Source: Tardiphaga sp. 709
GTDB lineage: Bacteria; Pseudomonadota; Alphaproteobacteria; Rhizobiales; Xanthobacteraceae
Reading direction: 5' to 3'
NCBI RefSeq assembly: GCF_032401055.1
Contig: NZ_CP135529.1
Coordinates: 1,364,001-1,428,000 of the forward strand
DNA: 64,000 nucleotides
Shown: one piece after another, positions 1 through 8,894 of the stretch
How positions within the stretch are numbered: position 1 is the first letter of the stretch
Layout of the letters: every line of letters begins with the position of its first letter
Position numbers and translations under genes: made by a program
The notes under the pieces: generated by a model
What the model was told of the DNA's origin: nothing
Seen by the model: only the letters and a program-made list of their open reading frames with translations
Databases searched by the model: none

Positions 1-813
1 ATCGGCGGCGCCGCGCGCCGCGATGTCGAAGGCATCCGTCGTGCCGTGCAGCGCCTCGTCGGCCATGATGGGCACGGCAAAGCGACCGCTGAGGCGGGCC
101 TGTGCACCGCGATTGTCGCGCGACAGCGGCTGCTCGATGAGGTCCACGCCGGCCGCCTCCAAGGCGGGAATGCCGCGCCGTGCCTCGGGCTCACTCCAGG
201 CCTGGTTGACGTCGACCCGCACGCTGGCACGATCTCCGAGGGCGCGCTTGATGGCCGCCACATGCGCCACGTCATCGTCCACGGACCGCAGGCCGATCTT
301 CAGCTTGAAAATATTGTGGCGGCGCGCGTCGAGCATCCGCTCGGCTTCCTCGATATCGCGCCTGGTATCGCCACTGGCCAAGGTCCAGGCGACCGGCAAG
401 GTGTCGTGCTGGCGCCCGCCAAGCAGCTCCGACACCGGCAGGCCCAGGCGCTTGCCGAGCGCGTCCAGCAGCGCTGTTTCCACCGCGCATTTGGCAAAGC
501 GGTTGCCTTTGACCCGTCGCTTCACATCGGCCATGAGCGCGGCAACGCGTGATGCATCCATGCCGATGATGGCCGGAGCGATGTAGGTGTCGACGGTCAG
601 CTTGATGCCCTCGGGGCTCTCCTCGCCGTAGCTGAGGCCACCGATGGTCGTGCCCTCGCCGATGCCGACCGTTCCATCGGAGCAACGGATGATGACCAGA
701 ACCAGGGTCTGGCTGTTCATCGTATGCATCGACAACTTATGGGGTCGGATCGTCGGCACATCGACCAGGATGGTCTCGACCTCGTCGACGCGGACTGCCA
801 CGCTGGTGCTCAT
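1..813 (-). CDS. catB: Muconate cycloisomerase, 3' end outside window
   Basis: Converts cis,cis-muconate to muconolactone in the catechol branch of the beta-ketoadipate pathway (cytoplasmic, metal-dependent enolase superfamily). The 271 visible codons start at the ATG at 813 and run off the left edge. Visible enolase-superfamily landmarks in order: the K-x-K catalytic pair in FKLKIG, metal ligands in RVDVNQAW, IEQPL and IMADEA, and the WTLASGDT stretch typical of CatB rather than of mandelate racemases. It is the last visible gene of a minus-strand cluster behind two solute-binding proteins, with a divergent LysR gene at the head, which fits a CatR/CatM-like inducible catabolic cluster. Family assignment is firm; the substrate could be a substituted muconate. 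Confidence 0.9.
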   Translation of the reverse strand, partial: MSTSVAVRVDEVETILVDVPTIRPHKLSMHTMNSQTLVLVIIRCSDGTVGIGEGTTIGGLSYGEESPEGIKLTVDTYIAPAIIGMDASRVAALMADVKRRVKGNRFAKCAVETALLDALGKRLGLPVSELLGGRQHDTLPVAWTLASGDTRRDIEEAERMLDARRHNIFKLKIGLRSVDDDVAHVAAIKRALGDRASVRVDVNQAWSEPEARRGIPALEAAGVDLIEQPLSRDNRGAQARLSGRFAVPIMADEALHGTTDAFDIAARGAAD

Positions 814-848
814 GAAAAGCGTTTTCCTGTTGTCTATAGGGCCTTGAA

Positions 849-877
849 CGGATCGCCGATATCTATCCGGCGATCCG
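849..877. repeat. 10-bp-stem intergenic hairpin upstream of catB
   Basis: CGGATCGCCG and its exact reverse complement are separated by 9 nt. It lies between the binding-protein stop (901) and the catB start (813), both on the minus strand. There is no T-tract on either side, so an intrinsic terminator is unlikely. A processing or mRNA-stabilising hairpin that separates expression of the binding protein from catB is an inference. Confidence 0.45.
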
Positions 878-900
878 TCGCATTGCCGTCTGCCGCAGCG

Positions 901-2106
901 TTACTTCTTGACGAGCGGGCAGCGTGAGGCCGATAGCGGCTGGAACGCGTCATCGCCGGAGACGGTCGCCAGCAGCTTGTAATCGTCCCAGCGCGCCTTC
1001 GATTCCGACGGCTTCTTCACTTCGAACAGGTACATGTCGTGCACCATGCGGCCGTCCTCGCGGATCCGGCCGTTCTTCGCGAACATGTCGTTGATCGGCG
1101 TGTCCTTCATGGCCTTCATCACGGCCGCTGAATCGGTGGTGCCTGCCTTCTTCACTGCATTCAGGTAGGTCGTGACGGACGAATAGACGCCCGCCTGCGC
1201 CGACGTCGGCGCGCGCTTGGTACGCTCCATGAAGCGCTTCGCGAATGCGCGCGTTTCGTCGTTGAGATCCCAATAGAACGCTTCGGCCAGCAACAGGCCC
1301 TGCGCAGTTTCAAGACCGACGCTGTCGATGTCGGAAATAAAAGCCAGCAAAGGCGACAGCTTCTGTCCGGACTGGGTCAGGCCGAACTCGGCGGCCTGTT
1401 TGATCGCATTGATGGTGTCGCCACCCGCATTGGCGAGGCCGATCACGCTTGCCTTGGTGCTCTGCGCCTGGAGCAGGAACGACGAAAAATCCGAGGTGTT
1501 GATCGGGTGCTTCACATTGCCGACAACCTTTCCGCCCGCCTTGGTCACGACGCTTGAGGTGTCGCGCTCCAGTTCCTGGCCGAATGCGTAGTCGGCCGTG
1601 AGGAAGAACCAGCTATTGAGGCCGCGCTTCACCGTGGCGAGGCCGGTGACGCTGGCCAGCGCGTAAGTGTCGTAGGTATAGTGGACGATGTAGGGACCGC
1701 ACGCCTCGTTGGTCAGCCTGACCGCGCCGGGACCATTGAACATGATGATCTTGCCGCGCGTCCTGGCCATTTCCGCTGCAGCCAGCGCCGTGGCAGAGCC
1801 AGCCACATCGACGATGGCCTCAACGTTCTGGTTGTCGATCATCTCACGGGTGAAATTAGCGGCGAGATCGGATTTGTTGAGATGGTCGGCAACCACGATC
1901 TGGACCTTGCGCCCAAGAACCTCGCCGCCGAAATCCTCAACGGCCATCTTGGCTGCGGTCTCGCTGCCCGGCCCGGTAATGTCGGCAAACAGGCCGGACA
2001 TATCGAGGACGGCGCCGAGCTTCAGCGGCCCGGTGCTCTGTGCCATGGCAGCCGAAGTGGTGACGAGCATGACGGATGCCGTCAGACCTGAGAGTAACTT
2101 CTTCAC
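901..2106 (-). CDS. Branched-chain-amino-acid-type ABC transporter substrate-binding protein
   Basis: Periplasmic type I binding protein (Peripla_BP_6, LivK/HAAT class) of about 401 residues. I choose the GTG at 2106 because it gives a clean signal peptide (MKKLLSGLTASVMLV..., cleavage near AMA-QS) with GGAG seven bases upstream; an ATG at 2118 would add four residues. The mature protein opens with LKLGAVLDMSG, typical of the family, and contains ADYAFGQE and a late FAKRF motif. No permease or ATPase genes are adjacent, so it either works with a transporter encoded elsewhere or acts as an orphan. Its position directly before catB suggests an aromatic acid or muconate-like ligand, which is inference only. 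Confidence 0.88.
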   Translation of the reverse strand: MKKLLSGLTASVMLVTTSAAMAQSTGPLKLGAVLDMSGLFADITGPGSETAAKMAVEDFGGEVLGRKVQIVVADHLNKSDLAANFTREMIDNQNVEAIVDVAGSATALAAAEMARTRGKIIMFNGPGAVRLTNEACGPYIVHYTYDTYALASVTGLATVKRGLNSWFFLTADYAFGQELERDTSSVVTKAGGKVVGNVKHPINTSDFSSFLLQAQSTKASVIGLANAGGDTINAIKQAAEFGLTQSGQKLSPLLAFISDIDSVGLETAQGLLLAEAFYWDLNDETRAFAKRFMERTKRAPTSAQAGVYSSVTTYLNAVKKAGTTDSAAVMKAMKDTPINDMFAKNGRIREDGRMVHDMYLFEVKKPSESKARWDDYKLLATVSGDDAFQPLSASRCPLVKK

Positions 2107-2197
2107 ATCATTCTCCATGAGCGCCCTCAGCAAGAGCGCTCGTCTATCGCTTGATATTCGTTAGTGATCGATCGCGGTGTGTGTCAGACGTCCGTCG

Positions 2198-3196
2198 TCA
2201 CTGGCTGCCGCGGATGCCTGCCGTCTCGACGATCTGCTTCCATTTGGCGCTTTCCTGCGCCAGATGCGCGGCAAGTTCCTGGGGCGACGACGCGATGACG
2301 CGCCCGCTGACATCGGCGAAACGCTTCTGCACATCCGGATCTGCCAGAACCTTCCGGATATCGCCGCTGATGCGCTCCACCAGCGCCGGCGGCATCTGGC
2401 CCGGACCAAAAATGGCCCACCAGTTGGCGAGCTCGAAGCCCGGCAGACCGGATTCGCTGATCGTTGGCACGTCAGGCAGTGCGGCGATGCGCTCCTTGGT
2501 GGTGACGGCAATGGCGCGGAGGCTGCCGCCCTGCACCTGCGGAAGCGCCGTCGAGGCGTTGTCGAACATCAGGTCGATCCGGCCGGCCATCAGATCCGTC
2601 AGCGCCGGCGATGATCCGCGATAGGGAACGTGGGTCATCTCGACATTGGCCTTTTGCCGGAACACTTCCGCCGCCAGATGCAGAGAAGAACCAACGCCGG
2701 CAGAGCCATAGGTGGCGCCACCCGATGCCGCTTTTTCTTTCGCAAAGGCGATCAGATCCCTGACGTTCTTGATCGGCGACGAGGGCGGCACAAGCACCAC
2801 GTTCGGCGTCTCGAGCGCCAGCGTCAGCGGTGTCAGATCCTTCACGGGATCGTAGGGCATCGACTTGAAAAGCCATGGATTGACGGCCACGGCGATCGAC
2901 GCGAGCACCAGCGTATAGCCATCGGGGGCACTCTTGGCGGCCGCGTTGATGCCGATATTCGATCCGGCCCCGCCCCTGTTCTCGACGACGACCTGCTGCC
3001 CCCAGGTCTGGCTGAGCTTTTCCGCAATCGTGCGGCCGATGATGTCGGCGGCACCGCCAGCAGCGAAGGGAACGATCAACTGGACCGGCTTGGTCGGATA
3101 TTCCTGCGCCGTCGCACGGTTTGCGCCCAAGGCGATACAGCAAGCCGCCACCGCAGCGTGGGTCGCCCGGGCAAGTAAGGTGCGTCGTGACAGCAT
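2198..3196 (-). CDS. Tripartite tricarboxylate transporter (TctC/Bug) solute-binding protein
   Basis: Periplasmic Bug-family receptor, about 332 residues, which is the usual length. The ATG at 3196 has GGGAGG eight bases upstream and yields a signal peptide beginning MLSRRTLLARATHAA with an ATAQ-EYPTKP cleavage region. Family landmarks: [16 protein letters not shown] at the mature N-terminus, GGAGSNIG, PDGYTL, and a late ALPDVPTISESGLP. No TctA or TctB membrane subunits are nearby. It heads the minus-strand cluster with the LivK-like protein and catB, and a LysR gene faces it across 145 bp, so co-regulation with aromatic catabolism is likely. Ligand unknown. Confidence 0.9.
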   Translation of the reverse strand: MLSRRTLLARATHAAVAACCIALGANRATAQEYPTKPVQLIVPFAAGGAADIIGRTIAEKLSQTWGQQVVVENRGGAGSNIGINAAAKSAPDGYTLVLASIAVAVNPWLFKSMPYDPVKDLTPLTLALETPNVVLVPPSSPIKNVRDLIAFAKEKAASGGATYGSAGVGSSLHLAAEVFRQKANVEMTHVPYRGSSPALTDLMAGRIDLMFDNASTALPQVQGGSLRAIAVTTKERIAALPDVPTISESGLPGFELANWWAIFGPGQMPPALVERISGDIRKVLADPDVQKRFADVSGRVIASSPQELAAHLAQESAKWKQIVETAGIRGSQ

Positions 3197-3310
3197 GAAA
3201 GAGCCTCCCAGTCGGTTCTTATGTTTCGACGGCCGCACAAAAGCGTGTCGGCCAGGTCCGATATTGACAAACACTGGCACGGGACGCGTTATAGGCCAAC
3301 ACAGTCAAAA

Positions 3311-3325
3311 CTATAGATGCGATAG
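3311..3325. promoter_or_regulatory. Candidate LysR-type operator in the divergent promoter region
   Basis: CTAT-N7-ATAG is an inverted repeat that fits the LysR T-N11-A consensus. It sits 16 bp before the LysR ATG and inside the 145-bp gap shared with the tctC-livK-catB cluster. A second TATAG half site lies at about 3290-3294. Autoregulation together with activation of the divergent cluster is the standard arrangement for this family; binding itself is inferred. Confidence 0.5.
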
Positions 3326-3341
3326 AAGATTGTAATCGAAT

Positions 3342-4238
3342 ATGGATCCCAGACGTCTCGGCTATTTTCTGGCAATCGCGACCCACAAGCGCATGGCGAA
3401 AGCCGCGGAAGCCCTCGGCGTCGCCCAGCCAACGCTGTCGCAGCAGATACGCGCCCTCGAACAGGATCTCGGCACCGTTCTGTTCAACCGGACGCCCCAG
3501 GGCATGCAGCTGACCGAGACAGGACATGCACTGCGCGAACACGCACAACGTCTGATGGTTCAGACCGAAGCGGCGCGCACCGCGATAGCCGAGTTGGAGG
3601 GCGGCATGGCCGGCACGCTGCGTGTCGGCGTCATCTACACCTACAGCACGACCTTCCTGCCGAAGATCATCGGCAGCTTCGGCGAGAAATATCCTGACGT
3701 TCGGCTCAGCGTGGAGGTCGGCTCAGCAAACGGCGTCGAACAACGCATCCTGTCCGGGGATCTCGATCTCGCGATTGCTTTCGCCCCGCCCCAGCACGCG
3801 GAGTTGGGGGTCGACCTGTTGTTCGAGGAGCGGCTCGTCCTGGTGCTTGCGAAGTCGCAAAATCAGTCACGGCAACAATCGATCACGCTGCAGGCGCTCG
3901 CCCGCCGCCCGTTGGCACTTTTGACCCCCGCCTTTGCGACCCGCCGCATTCTCGACCAGTCACTGCCGCCCGATATTCAGCTCGACGTGCGCGTCGAGAT
4001 GAACTCGGTCGAGGCCTTGATCGAACTCGCGAAATCGGGAGGGCTGCCAACTGTACTCGCCGACCGAAGCCTGAACGCCCGAAAGGACCTCGCGATCATT
4101 CCGATCGGGCCTCCGTGGATACGCCGTTCTGGAGCCTTGCTGTGGGATGCCCATCGCTACCAGACCGCGGCCGCGCGCGCTTTCATGGCGATCGCCCGCA
4201 AGACGACCAAAAGCGCACAGACCACGCGCGCGCTGTAG
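3342..4238 (+). CDS. LysR-family transcriptional regulator
   Basis: 298 residues, the normal LTTR length. The N-terminal winged HTH covers residues 1-60 (MDPRRLGYFLAIATHKRM, then AEALGVAQPTLSQQIRALE), followed by the linker helix and a type II periplasmic-binding-like effector domain from about residue 90 (TLRVGVIYTYS). The effector fold is of the CynR/CatM kind with a small-molecule pocket. It is transcribed divergently from the binding-protein/catB cluster and has a T-N11-A box just upstream, so it is probably that cluster's regulator, with muconate or a related acid as inducer. The effector is inferred from neighbourhood only. Confidence 0.88.
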   Translation: MDPRRLGYFLAIATHKRMAKAAEALGVAQPTLSQQIRALEQDLGTVLFNRTPQGMQLTETGHALREHAQRLMVQTEAARTAIAELEGGMAGTLRVGVIYTYSTTFLPKIIGSFGEKYPDVRLSVEVGSANGVEQRILSGDLDLAIAFAPPQHAELGVDLLFEERLVLVLAKSQNQSRQQSITLQALARRPLALLTPAFATRRILDQSLPPDIQLDVRVEMNSVEALIELAKSGGLPTVLADRSLNARKDLAIIPIGPPWIRRSGALLWDAHRYQTAAARAFMAIARKTTKSAQTTRAL

Positions 4239-4295
4239 CGAACAATCGTGGGCATCGGCATTACCAGAGGGGCGCTGGCAATGGCCTGCCGCGAC

Positions 4296-5840
4296 CTACC
4301 ACCAGCCAGTTTGCGGCTGGCGCTGATACGGCGCGACCCTGCGGCGAGCCTGCACGGGCGCGGGATCCGCATTCCAGCGCTGGAAGAACGAGCCAAAGCC
4401 ATCGCCATCCGCATCGTCGCTGCTCGCCATGAGATCGGCAGGCGGCGTCGGCTTGCGCGTGATGAAGCCACCTTGCGGCTGATTGCTGAGCACCACGACG
4501 AATTCGGTGCGATAGTTGGTTTCGCTGCTCAGCGGCTCGTCGGAAATAACGATCGACGACCGCGGCAGCGCAGTCGCGGCGATCCGGTCGAGCACTTCCT
4601 GCGGAATAGTGATGCGGTCGAGGGCGGCCTTCGCACTATCGCCTTCGTCGATCGAGACGGCGCTCCAGCGCAGGCCTGCGTCGTTCCGCGCCATCGCCGT
4701 GAACACATGCGTGCCGATCGGCCTGCCGGGATCGCGGATGGTGATGGGAACTTCGATGCTTGAATCGAACACCTCGCCGCCGCCGTCCGGCGCCGGCTTG
4801 TGCGTATTGCGCCGAACGTAAAGCATCTGCGTCTCGCGGCTGATATAGATCGAGACCGGCTCAAGCGCGAGTTTCGCATCGCTCGCTGCCTTGGCGGTAG
4901 CGACCTTTTTGGTCTCGGCCGCCTTGGCAGCGTCCTTTGCGGCGGCGGCAGCATCGAGCTTCGACGCCGTATCGGCCTTTGCGGTTTCGAATTGCGCCCC
5001 GAGCTCCGCGGCCTTGGCGGCAGCCTTCTGCTTCGCGTCCTCAGCCCGCGCCTTGGCCTCATCGGTCTTTGCCGCAACGACGGCCTTGTCGGCGGATGCA
5101 AGCTCGACATCGGCGCGCGCCTTCAGCGATTGCAGCTTGCGCAGGGCCGCCGGCCGCGGCTTCGCTTCGCGTGTCGAGGTCGCTGCGAGCTTCTTCGCCA
5201 CGTCGGCGGCCGCAGCGGCCTCCGCAGCCTCGCGGGCGACCACCTCGAGACGGCCCGGAGCAGCGGCGATGGCTTCCGCCTTTGGCATCAGAAGCGCCGG
5301 ATGGGAGAACTCGACGGGCGCCGCGTCATTCGGCGAGATGATCACCCGCATCCCGATCCGCGTCTTGTCGAACAACCTGTCCGCGAAGCCGTAGGGCATC
5401 CGCACGCAGCCATGCGATGCGGCATAGCCGGGCAGCGGCCCGCCATGCAGTGCGACGCCGTTCCATGTGATCCGCTGCATGTTCGGCATGGCAGCATCGT
5501 CATACATGTTGGAGCGATGGTCCTTGTTCTTCTCGAGAACGGCAAAGACGCCTGCCGGCGTCTCGCGGCCAGACACCCCGGTCGAGACCGGCGCGCGCGT
5601 GATCCAGCCATCGGCATCGTAGAACGTGACCTGCTGGCTCTTGATCGACACGATCGCCATCATCGGCTCGCCTGCTTCACGCGGGGCGGTCGCCTCGACG
5701 ACGCGGGCGGGACGCGCCTGCTTTGCGGCGGCTCCGGCCGCCGGAGCGGCCAACGCAATCATTGCTGCCAACACCACGACGGGAGATATCCAGTGCCGCA
5801 TCCCGACGTTGGGTTGCGCCGTCGCCAATCGATTTGCCAT
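4296..5840 (-). CDS. L,D-transpeptidase (YkuD) with a second, cysteine-less C-terminal domain
   Basis: 514-residue exported protein. Residues 18-38 form a signal/anchor helix. The YkuD domain spans about 60-190 with catalytic HGGPLPGYAASHGCVRM (His132, Cys145), the signature that forms 3-3 peptide cross-links or attaches proteins to murein. Residues about 195-330 are an Ala/Lys/Glu-rich, probably coiled-coil segment. Residues about 330-457 resemble another L,D-transpeptidase-like beta fold (SIYISRETQMLYVRR, then RPIGTHVFTAM) but have no Cys. The tail is Arg/Pro/Gln-rich and ends in WW. The coiled segment plus the second domain may position the enzyme in the envelope. The neighbours give no operon context. 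An ATG at 5801 is an alternative start. Confidence 0.88.
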   Translation of the reverse strand: MANRLATAQPNVGMRHWISPVVVLAAMIALAAPAAGAAAKQARPARVVEATAPREAGEPMMAIVSIKSQQVTFYDADGWITRAPVSTGVSGRETPAGVFAVLEKNKDHRSNMYDDAAMPNMQRITWNGVALHGGPLPGYAASHGCVRMPYGFADRLFDKTRIGMRVIISPNDAAPVEFSHPALLMPKAEAIAAAPGRLEVVAREAAEAAAAADVAKKLAATSTREAKPRPAALRKLQSLKARADVELASADKAVVAAKTDEAKARAEDAKQKAAAKAAELGAQFETAKADTASKLDAAAAAKDAAKAAETKKVATAKAASDAKLALEPVSIYISRETQMLYVRRNTHKPAPDGGGEVFDSSIEVPITIRDPGRPIGTHVFTAMARNDAGLRWSAVSIDEGDSAKAALDRITIPQEVLDRIAATALPRSSIVISDEPLSSETNYRTEFVVVLSNQPQGGFITRKPTPPADLMASSDDADGDGFGSFFQRWNADPAPVQARRRVAPYQRQPQTGWW

Positions 5841-6064
5841 TCAGTGCCCCGGTCAAATGCCTTCCGATCGCGAATCGTACAGGCGTTTGATTGCGATTGT
5901 ATCAATTCGCCGCCGCTTCGCTTGCCCGACGTCTCGTTGACGCGGCGAGCGCGGCGAAAGTTCATTCGTAGCCGAGAAACGGCGCCGGACAAAGGTGGCT
6001 CACTGCCACACCCGGCACGTGGTCCACTACGAAATCTGGACAAAACAGCGGTTGGGGCCTGAGT

Positions 6065-7519
6065 TCAAAATGAGCCCAATGCGGAACCCATGGCAATCAC
6101 GGCAGCAAGAGCGACAACCGAGCTCACGATGCCGACCATCACAATGTCGAGATAACTTTGGCGATGCGTCAGGCCGCAGATCGCGAGCAGGCTGACGACC
6201 GCACCATTGTGAGGGAGAATGTCCAGGGTGCCGGAACCGATCACAGCCACGCGGTGTAGCAATCCGGGGTCGATCCCTTCCCGCGTAGCAACGTCCATAT
6301 AAGTCTGACCGAGTGCATCAAGTGCGATTGTCAGTCCGCCGGATGCCGAACCTGTCAACGCGGCGAGCAGGTTCGTGGAAACGGCCAACGACACCAGCGG
6401 CCCCCCTTTAACGTCCAGCGCCCAGTCCCGCACCATGTCAAATGCGGGCAGCCCTGCAATGACTGCGCCGAAGCCAACGAGGCTCGCGACGGTCAGCGCT
6501 GGCAGCACGGATGCATTGGCCCCGGCATCCATCGTCTGTCGCAGCGCAGGCAACCGCGTCCAGTTGCAGATGACGACTGTCGCGGTCGCGCCTGCGAGCG
6601 CGACGACAACGGACCACACGCCGGCAACGGCAGATAGAGACGTGCTGCCCCAGCGCTGCTCGGCCAGGAAGGAGACATCAAGCCGGGGCAAGACAACGAG
6701 CGACATCACGAGATTGACGACGACAACGACAACCAGGGGAAGAACGGCATTGACTATAGGCACTTCCGCTTCGCTGCGATGCCCGTGGGATATTTCGGCC
6801 GGATCGAATTCGCGCGCCGTCGTGGCACGCCCGCGCAAGCGCTCGTCATCGGCAGCGGCGCTGGTCGCGATCGACAATTCTTCGCCATAACCTTCATTCG
6901 CTTGTCGTGCCGCCTTCTCGGCGCGAAGCAACCACCACAGTCCGATACCCAGCATGATCAATGACGCGATCATGCCGAGGCCCGGCGCCGCGAAGGGCGT
7001 GGTGCCAAAGAAGGGCATGGGTATCGCATTCTGAATCGATGGCGTGCCCGGCAAGGCTGACATGGTGAAAGTCGATGTTCCGAGAACTACTGTCGCTGGC
7101 ACGAGGCGGTGCGGAATCCCCGCCGCGCGAAACAGCGACTGGGCCATCGGAACGATCACAAAAAATGCGACGAAAAGGCTGACGCCGCCATAGGTGACCA
7201 ATGCCCCCGAGAGCACCACGGCGAGGATGACCCGGCGCTCGCCAAGGCGGCGGGTGATGAAGTTCGCGACCGCAGTGACCGCGCCGCTGTCGTCCATCAG
7301 CTTCCCGAATACGGCGCCGAGCAGAAAGATGGGAAAGAACTGAGCAAGAAACTGGGCTGCGCTGCCCATGAAGGTCTGCGTCCAATTGGCAAGCAATGGC
7401 TCTCTGCCGAAAGCCGCCGCAATCAGTGCGGAGAGCGGAGCAAGCAGCAGAACACTCCAGCCCCGGAAAGCCAGCCAGATGAGAAGACCAAGCCCGACGA
7501 GAATGCCGAGAAGACCCAT
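6065..7519 (-). CDS. GntP-family permease
   Basis: Inner-membrane transporter of about 484 residues with around a dozen hydrophobic segments. GntP family members import gluconate or short hydroxy acids with protons. It begins MGLLGILVGLGLLIWLAFRG at the ATG at 7519. Typical family features are the AAFGREPLLANWTQTFMGS stretch, the FPIFLLGAVFGKLM helix and the glycine-rich TYGGVSLFVAFFVIVP segment. A central hydrophilic loop (about residues 210-265) carries the only long charged stretch. The start is only 4 bp after the stop of the patatin gene, so the two are very likely translated together. In related genomes such pairs can accompany hydroxybutyrate metabolism, so 3-hydroxybutyrate is a candidate substrate (inference). 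Confidence 0.85.
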   Translation of the reverse strand: MGLLGILVGLGLLIWLAFRGWSVLLLAPLSALIAAAFGREPLLANWTQTFMGSAAQFLAQFFPIFLLGAVFGKLMDDSGAVTAVANFITRRLGERRVILAVVLSGALVTYGGVSLFVAFFVIVPMAQSLFRAAGIPHRLVPATVVLGTSTFTMSALPGTPSIQNAIPMPFFGTTPFAAPGLGMIASLIMLGIGLWWLLRAEKAARQANEGYGEELSIATSAAADDERLRGRATTAREFDPAEISHGHRSEAEVPIVNAVLPLVVVVVVNLVMSLVVLPRLDVSFLAEQRWGSTSLSAVAGVWSVVVALAGATATVVICNWTRLPALRQTMDAGANASVLPALTVASLVGFGAVIAGLPAFDMVRDWALDVKGGPLVSLAVSTNLLAALTGSASGGLTIALDALGQTYMDVATREGIDPGLLHRVAVIGSGTLDILPHNGAVVSLLAICGLTHRQSYLDIVMVGIVSSVVALAAVIAMGSALGSF

Positions 7520-7523
7520 GTCG

Positions 7524-8546
7524 TCAGCACTCCGCCAACAGGATGTCGAGATCGGCCGTCGAACGCTCGCCAAGATCGTCGCCGTGCAAATCAAGAAAGT
7601 CCCCTGCCGCTCGCCGGCCCTCGTCGCGCAGCTTGGATACGAAGGCCCATTCGGCGTTGAGCTTGGATGACGCGGCGAAAGTCGCGAGCATGTCGCTCTT
7701 GATCCGGTGCGTCTTCATTTGAGCCCAACGGGCGCCTTCCCCGGTGCCGGGATCCGCCACCTGACGAAGCAGCGCAATCATCCGCAGCTCCTTTGCCAGC
7801 GGCGAGTTGAATGAAATTTCATTGAGACGGTTGAGAATGTCAGCAGCCGTGCGCGGCTCCTCCGGTCGCTCGGTCGGATTGATCTGCACGACGATGGTGT
7901 CCCGCGCATCCGTCTCGCGCACAAGCGGCGTGATCGTGGGGTTGCCTGCGTAGCCCCCGTCCCAATAGGCTTCGCCTTCAATCTCGATCGCACGGAACAT
8001 CGTCGGCAGGCACGCCGACGCAAGCAGGACATCTGCGGTGATCTCGACGTTACGGAAAATTCGCCCGCGACCTGTCCGTACCCGCGTGGCCGTTACGAAG
8101 AGTTTGATCGGCGCACCGGCGAGACGCTCGAAATCAATGCTTTCGGCCAGTATCTCGCGCAACGGGTTGTAACCGAGCGGATTGAGATCATAAGGCGACA
8201 GGACTCGCGACATCAGATCGGCGAAGAGATAGGCCGGAGAAGTGTCGAGCGACCAGCGTCCCATGAGGCGGTCGAGGGGGGAACGTTGAAACGGACTGAA
8301 GGCCGCGGCACGCGAGACGCGTCGCCAGTATTTGTCCAGAGCCTCGCGTGCTCCGTCGGCACCGCCGGCAGTCCAACCATCCGCTAGAACGGCAGCATTC
8401 ATCGCTCCTGCCGACGTTCCGGATATGCCGGCAATTTGCAACCACGGCTCCTCAAGCAGCCGATCGAGGACACCCCACGTGAATGCGCCATGCGAGCCTC
8501 CGCCCTGGAGCGCCAAATCCACGAGCACCTGACTTCGGTTCATCAT
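7524..8546 (-). CDS. Patatin-like phospholipase
   Basis: About 340 residues of a patatin (RssA-like) acyl hydrolase. The oxyanion-hole motif is ALQGGGSHGAF, the nucleophile elbow is GTSAG, and the catalytic aspartate sits in WDGGYAGNP, giving the complete Ser-Asp dyad. I take the ATG at 8546, with GGAG about seven bases upstream, over longer upstream frames. No signal peptide or transmembrane segment is evident, so it is probably cytosolic or peripheral on the inner membrane. It is the first gene of a two-gene operon with the GntP permease. A lipid or polyester-derived hydroxy acid link would join the two functions, but that is speculative. Confidence 0.9.
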   Translation of the reverse strand: MMNRSQVLVDLALQGGGSHGAFTWGVLDRLLEEPWLQIAGISGTSAGAMNAAVLADGWTAGGADGAREALDKYWRRVSRAAAFSPFQRSPLDRLMGRWSLDTSPAYLFADLMSRVLSPYDLNPLGYNPLREILAESIDFERLAGAPIKLFVTATRVRTGRGRIFRNVEITADVLLASACLPTMFRAIEIEGEAYWDGGYAGNPTITPLVRETDARDTIVVQINPTERPEEPRTAADILNRLNEISFNSPLAKELRMIALLRQVADPGTGEGARWAQMKTHRIKSDMLATFAASSKLNAEWAFVSKLRDEGRRAAGDFLDLHGDDLGERSTADLDILLAEC

Positions 8547-8894
8547 GCAGCTTCTCCAACTGCCGAGACACGCTGGTAGCCAACCGTCGAGCACTTCAGA
8601 AACCACGCACCGCAATAGACGTGGCCATAATAGACTTGGAAAGTCCGCTTCAGGTCGCTTTCGACCGAGCCTTACGACCTCTGCGTGCTATTTGATGCCC
8701 ACCTCGCTCCAAAAGCAACCGGCCGGGGCCTGGCCGGAAACATCGCGCTGGATCCGACAATTGCACGCAGCGACCTGCAGAGGGACTTTAGTAAATATCA
8801 GGGGAAAATATCAGGCCATCGCCCCGTAATGAGACAATGGGCGGTGCTGAAATGGTGGAGGCGCGACAATGAAGCGCCTTCGGACATTGGACGA
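8547..8894. other. Gene-free stretch between patatin operon and pur operon
   Basis: 348 bp with no convincing ORF. It must contain the patatin promoter (minus strand) and the 3' end of the pur operon transcript. A short direct repeat, AATATCAGG, occurs twice around 8796-8817. I see no terminator hairpin with a T-tract. Confidence 0.5.
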
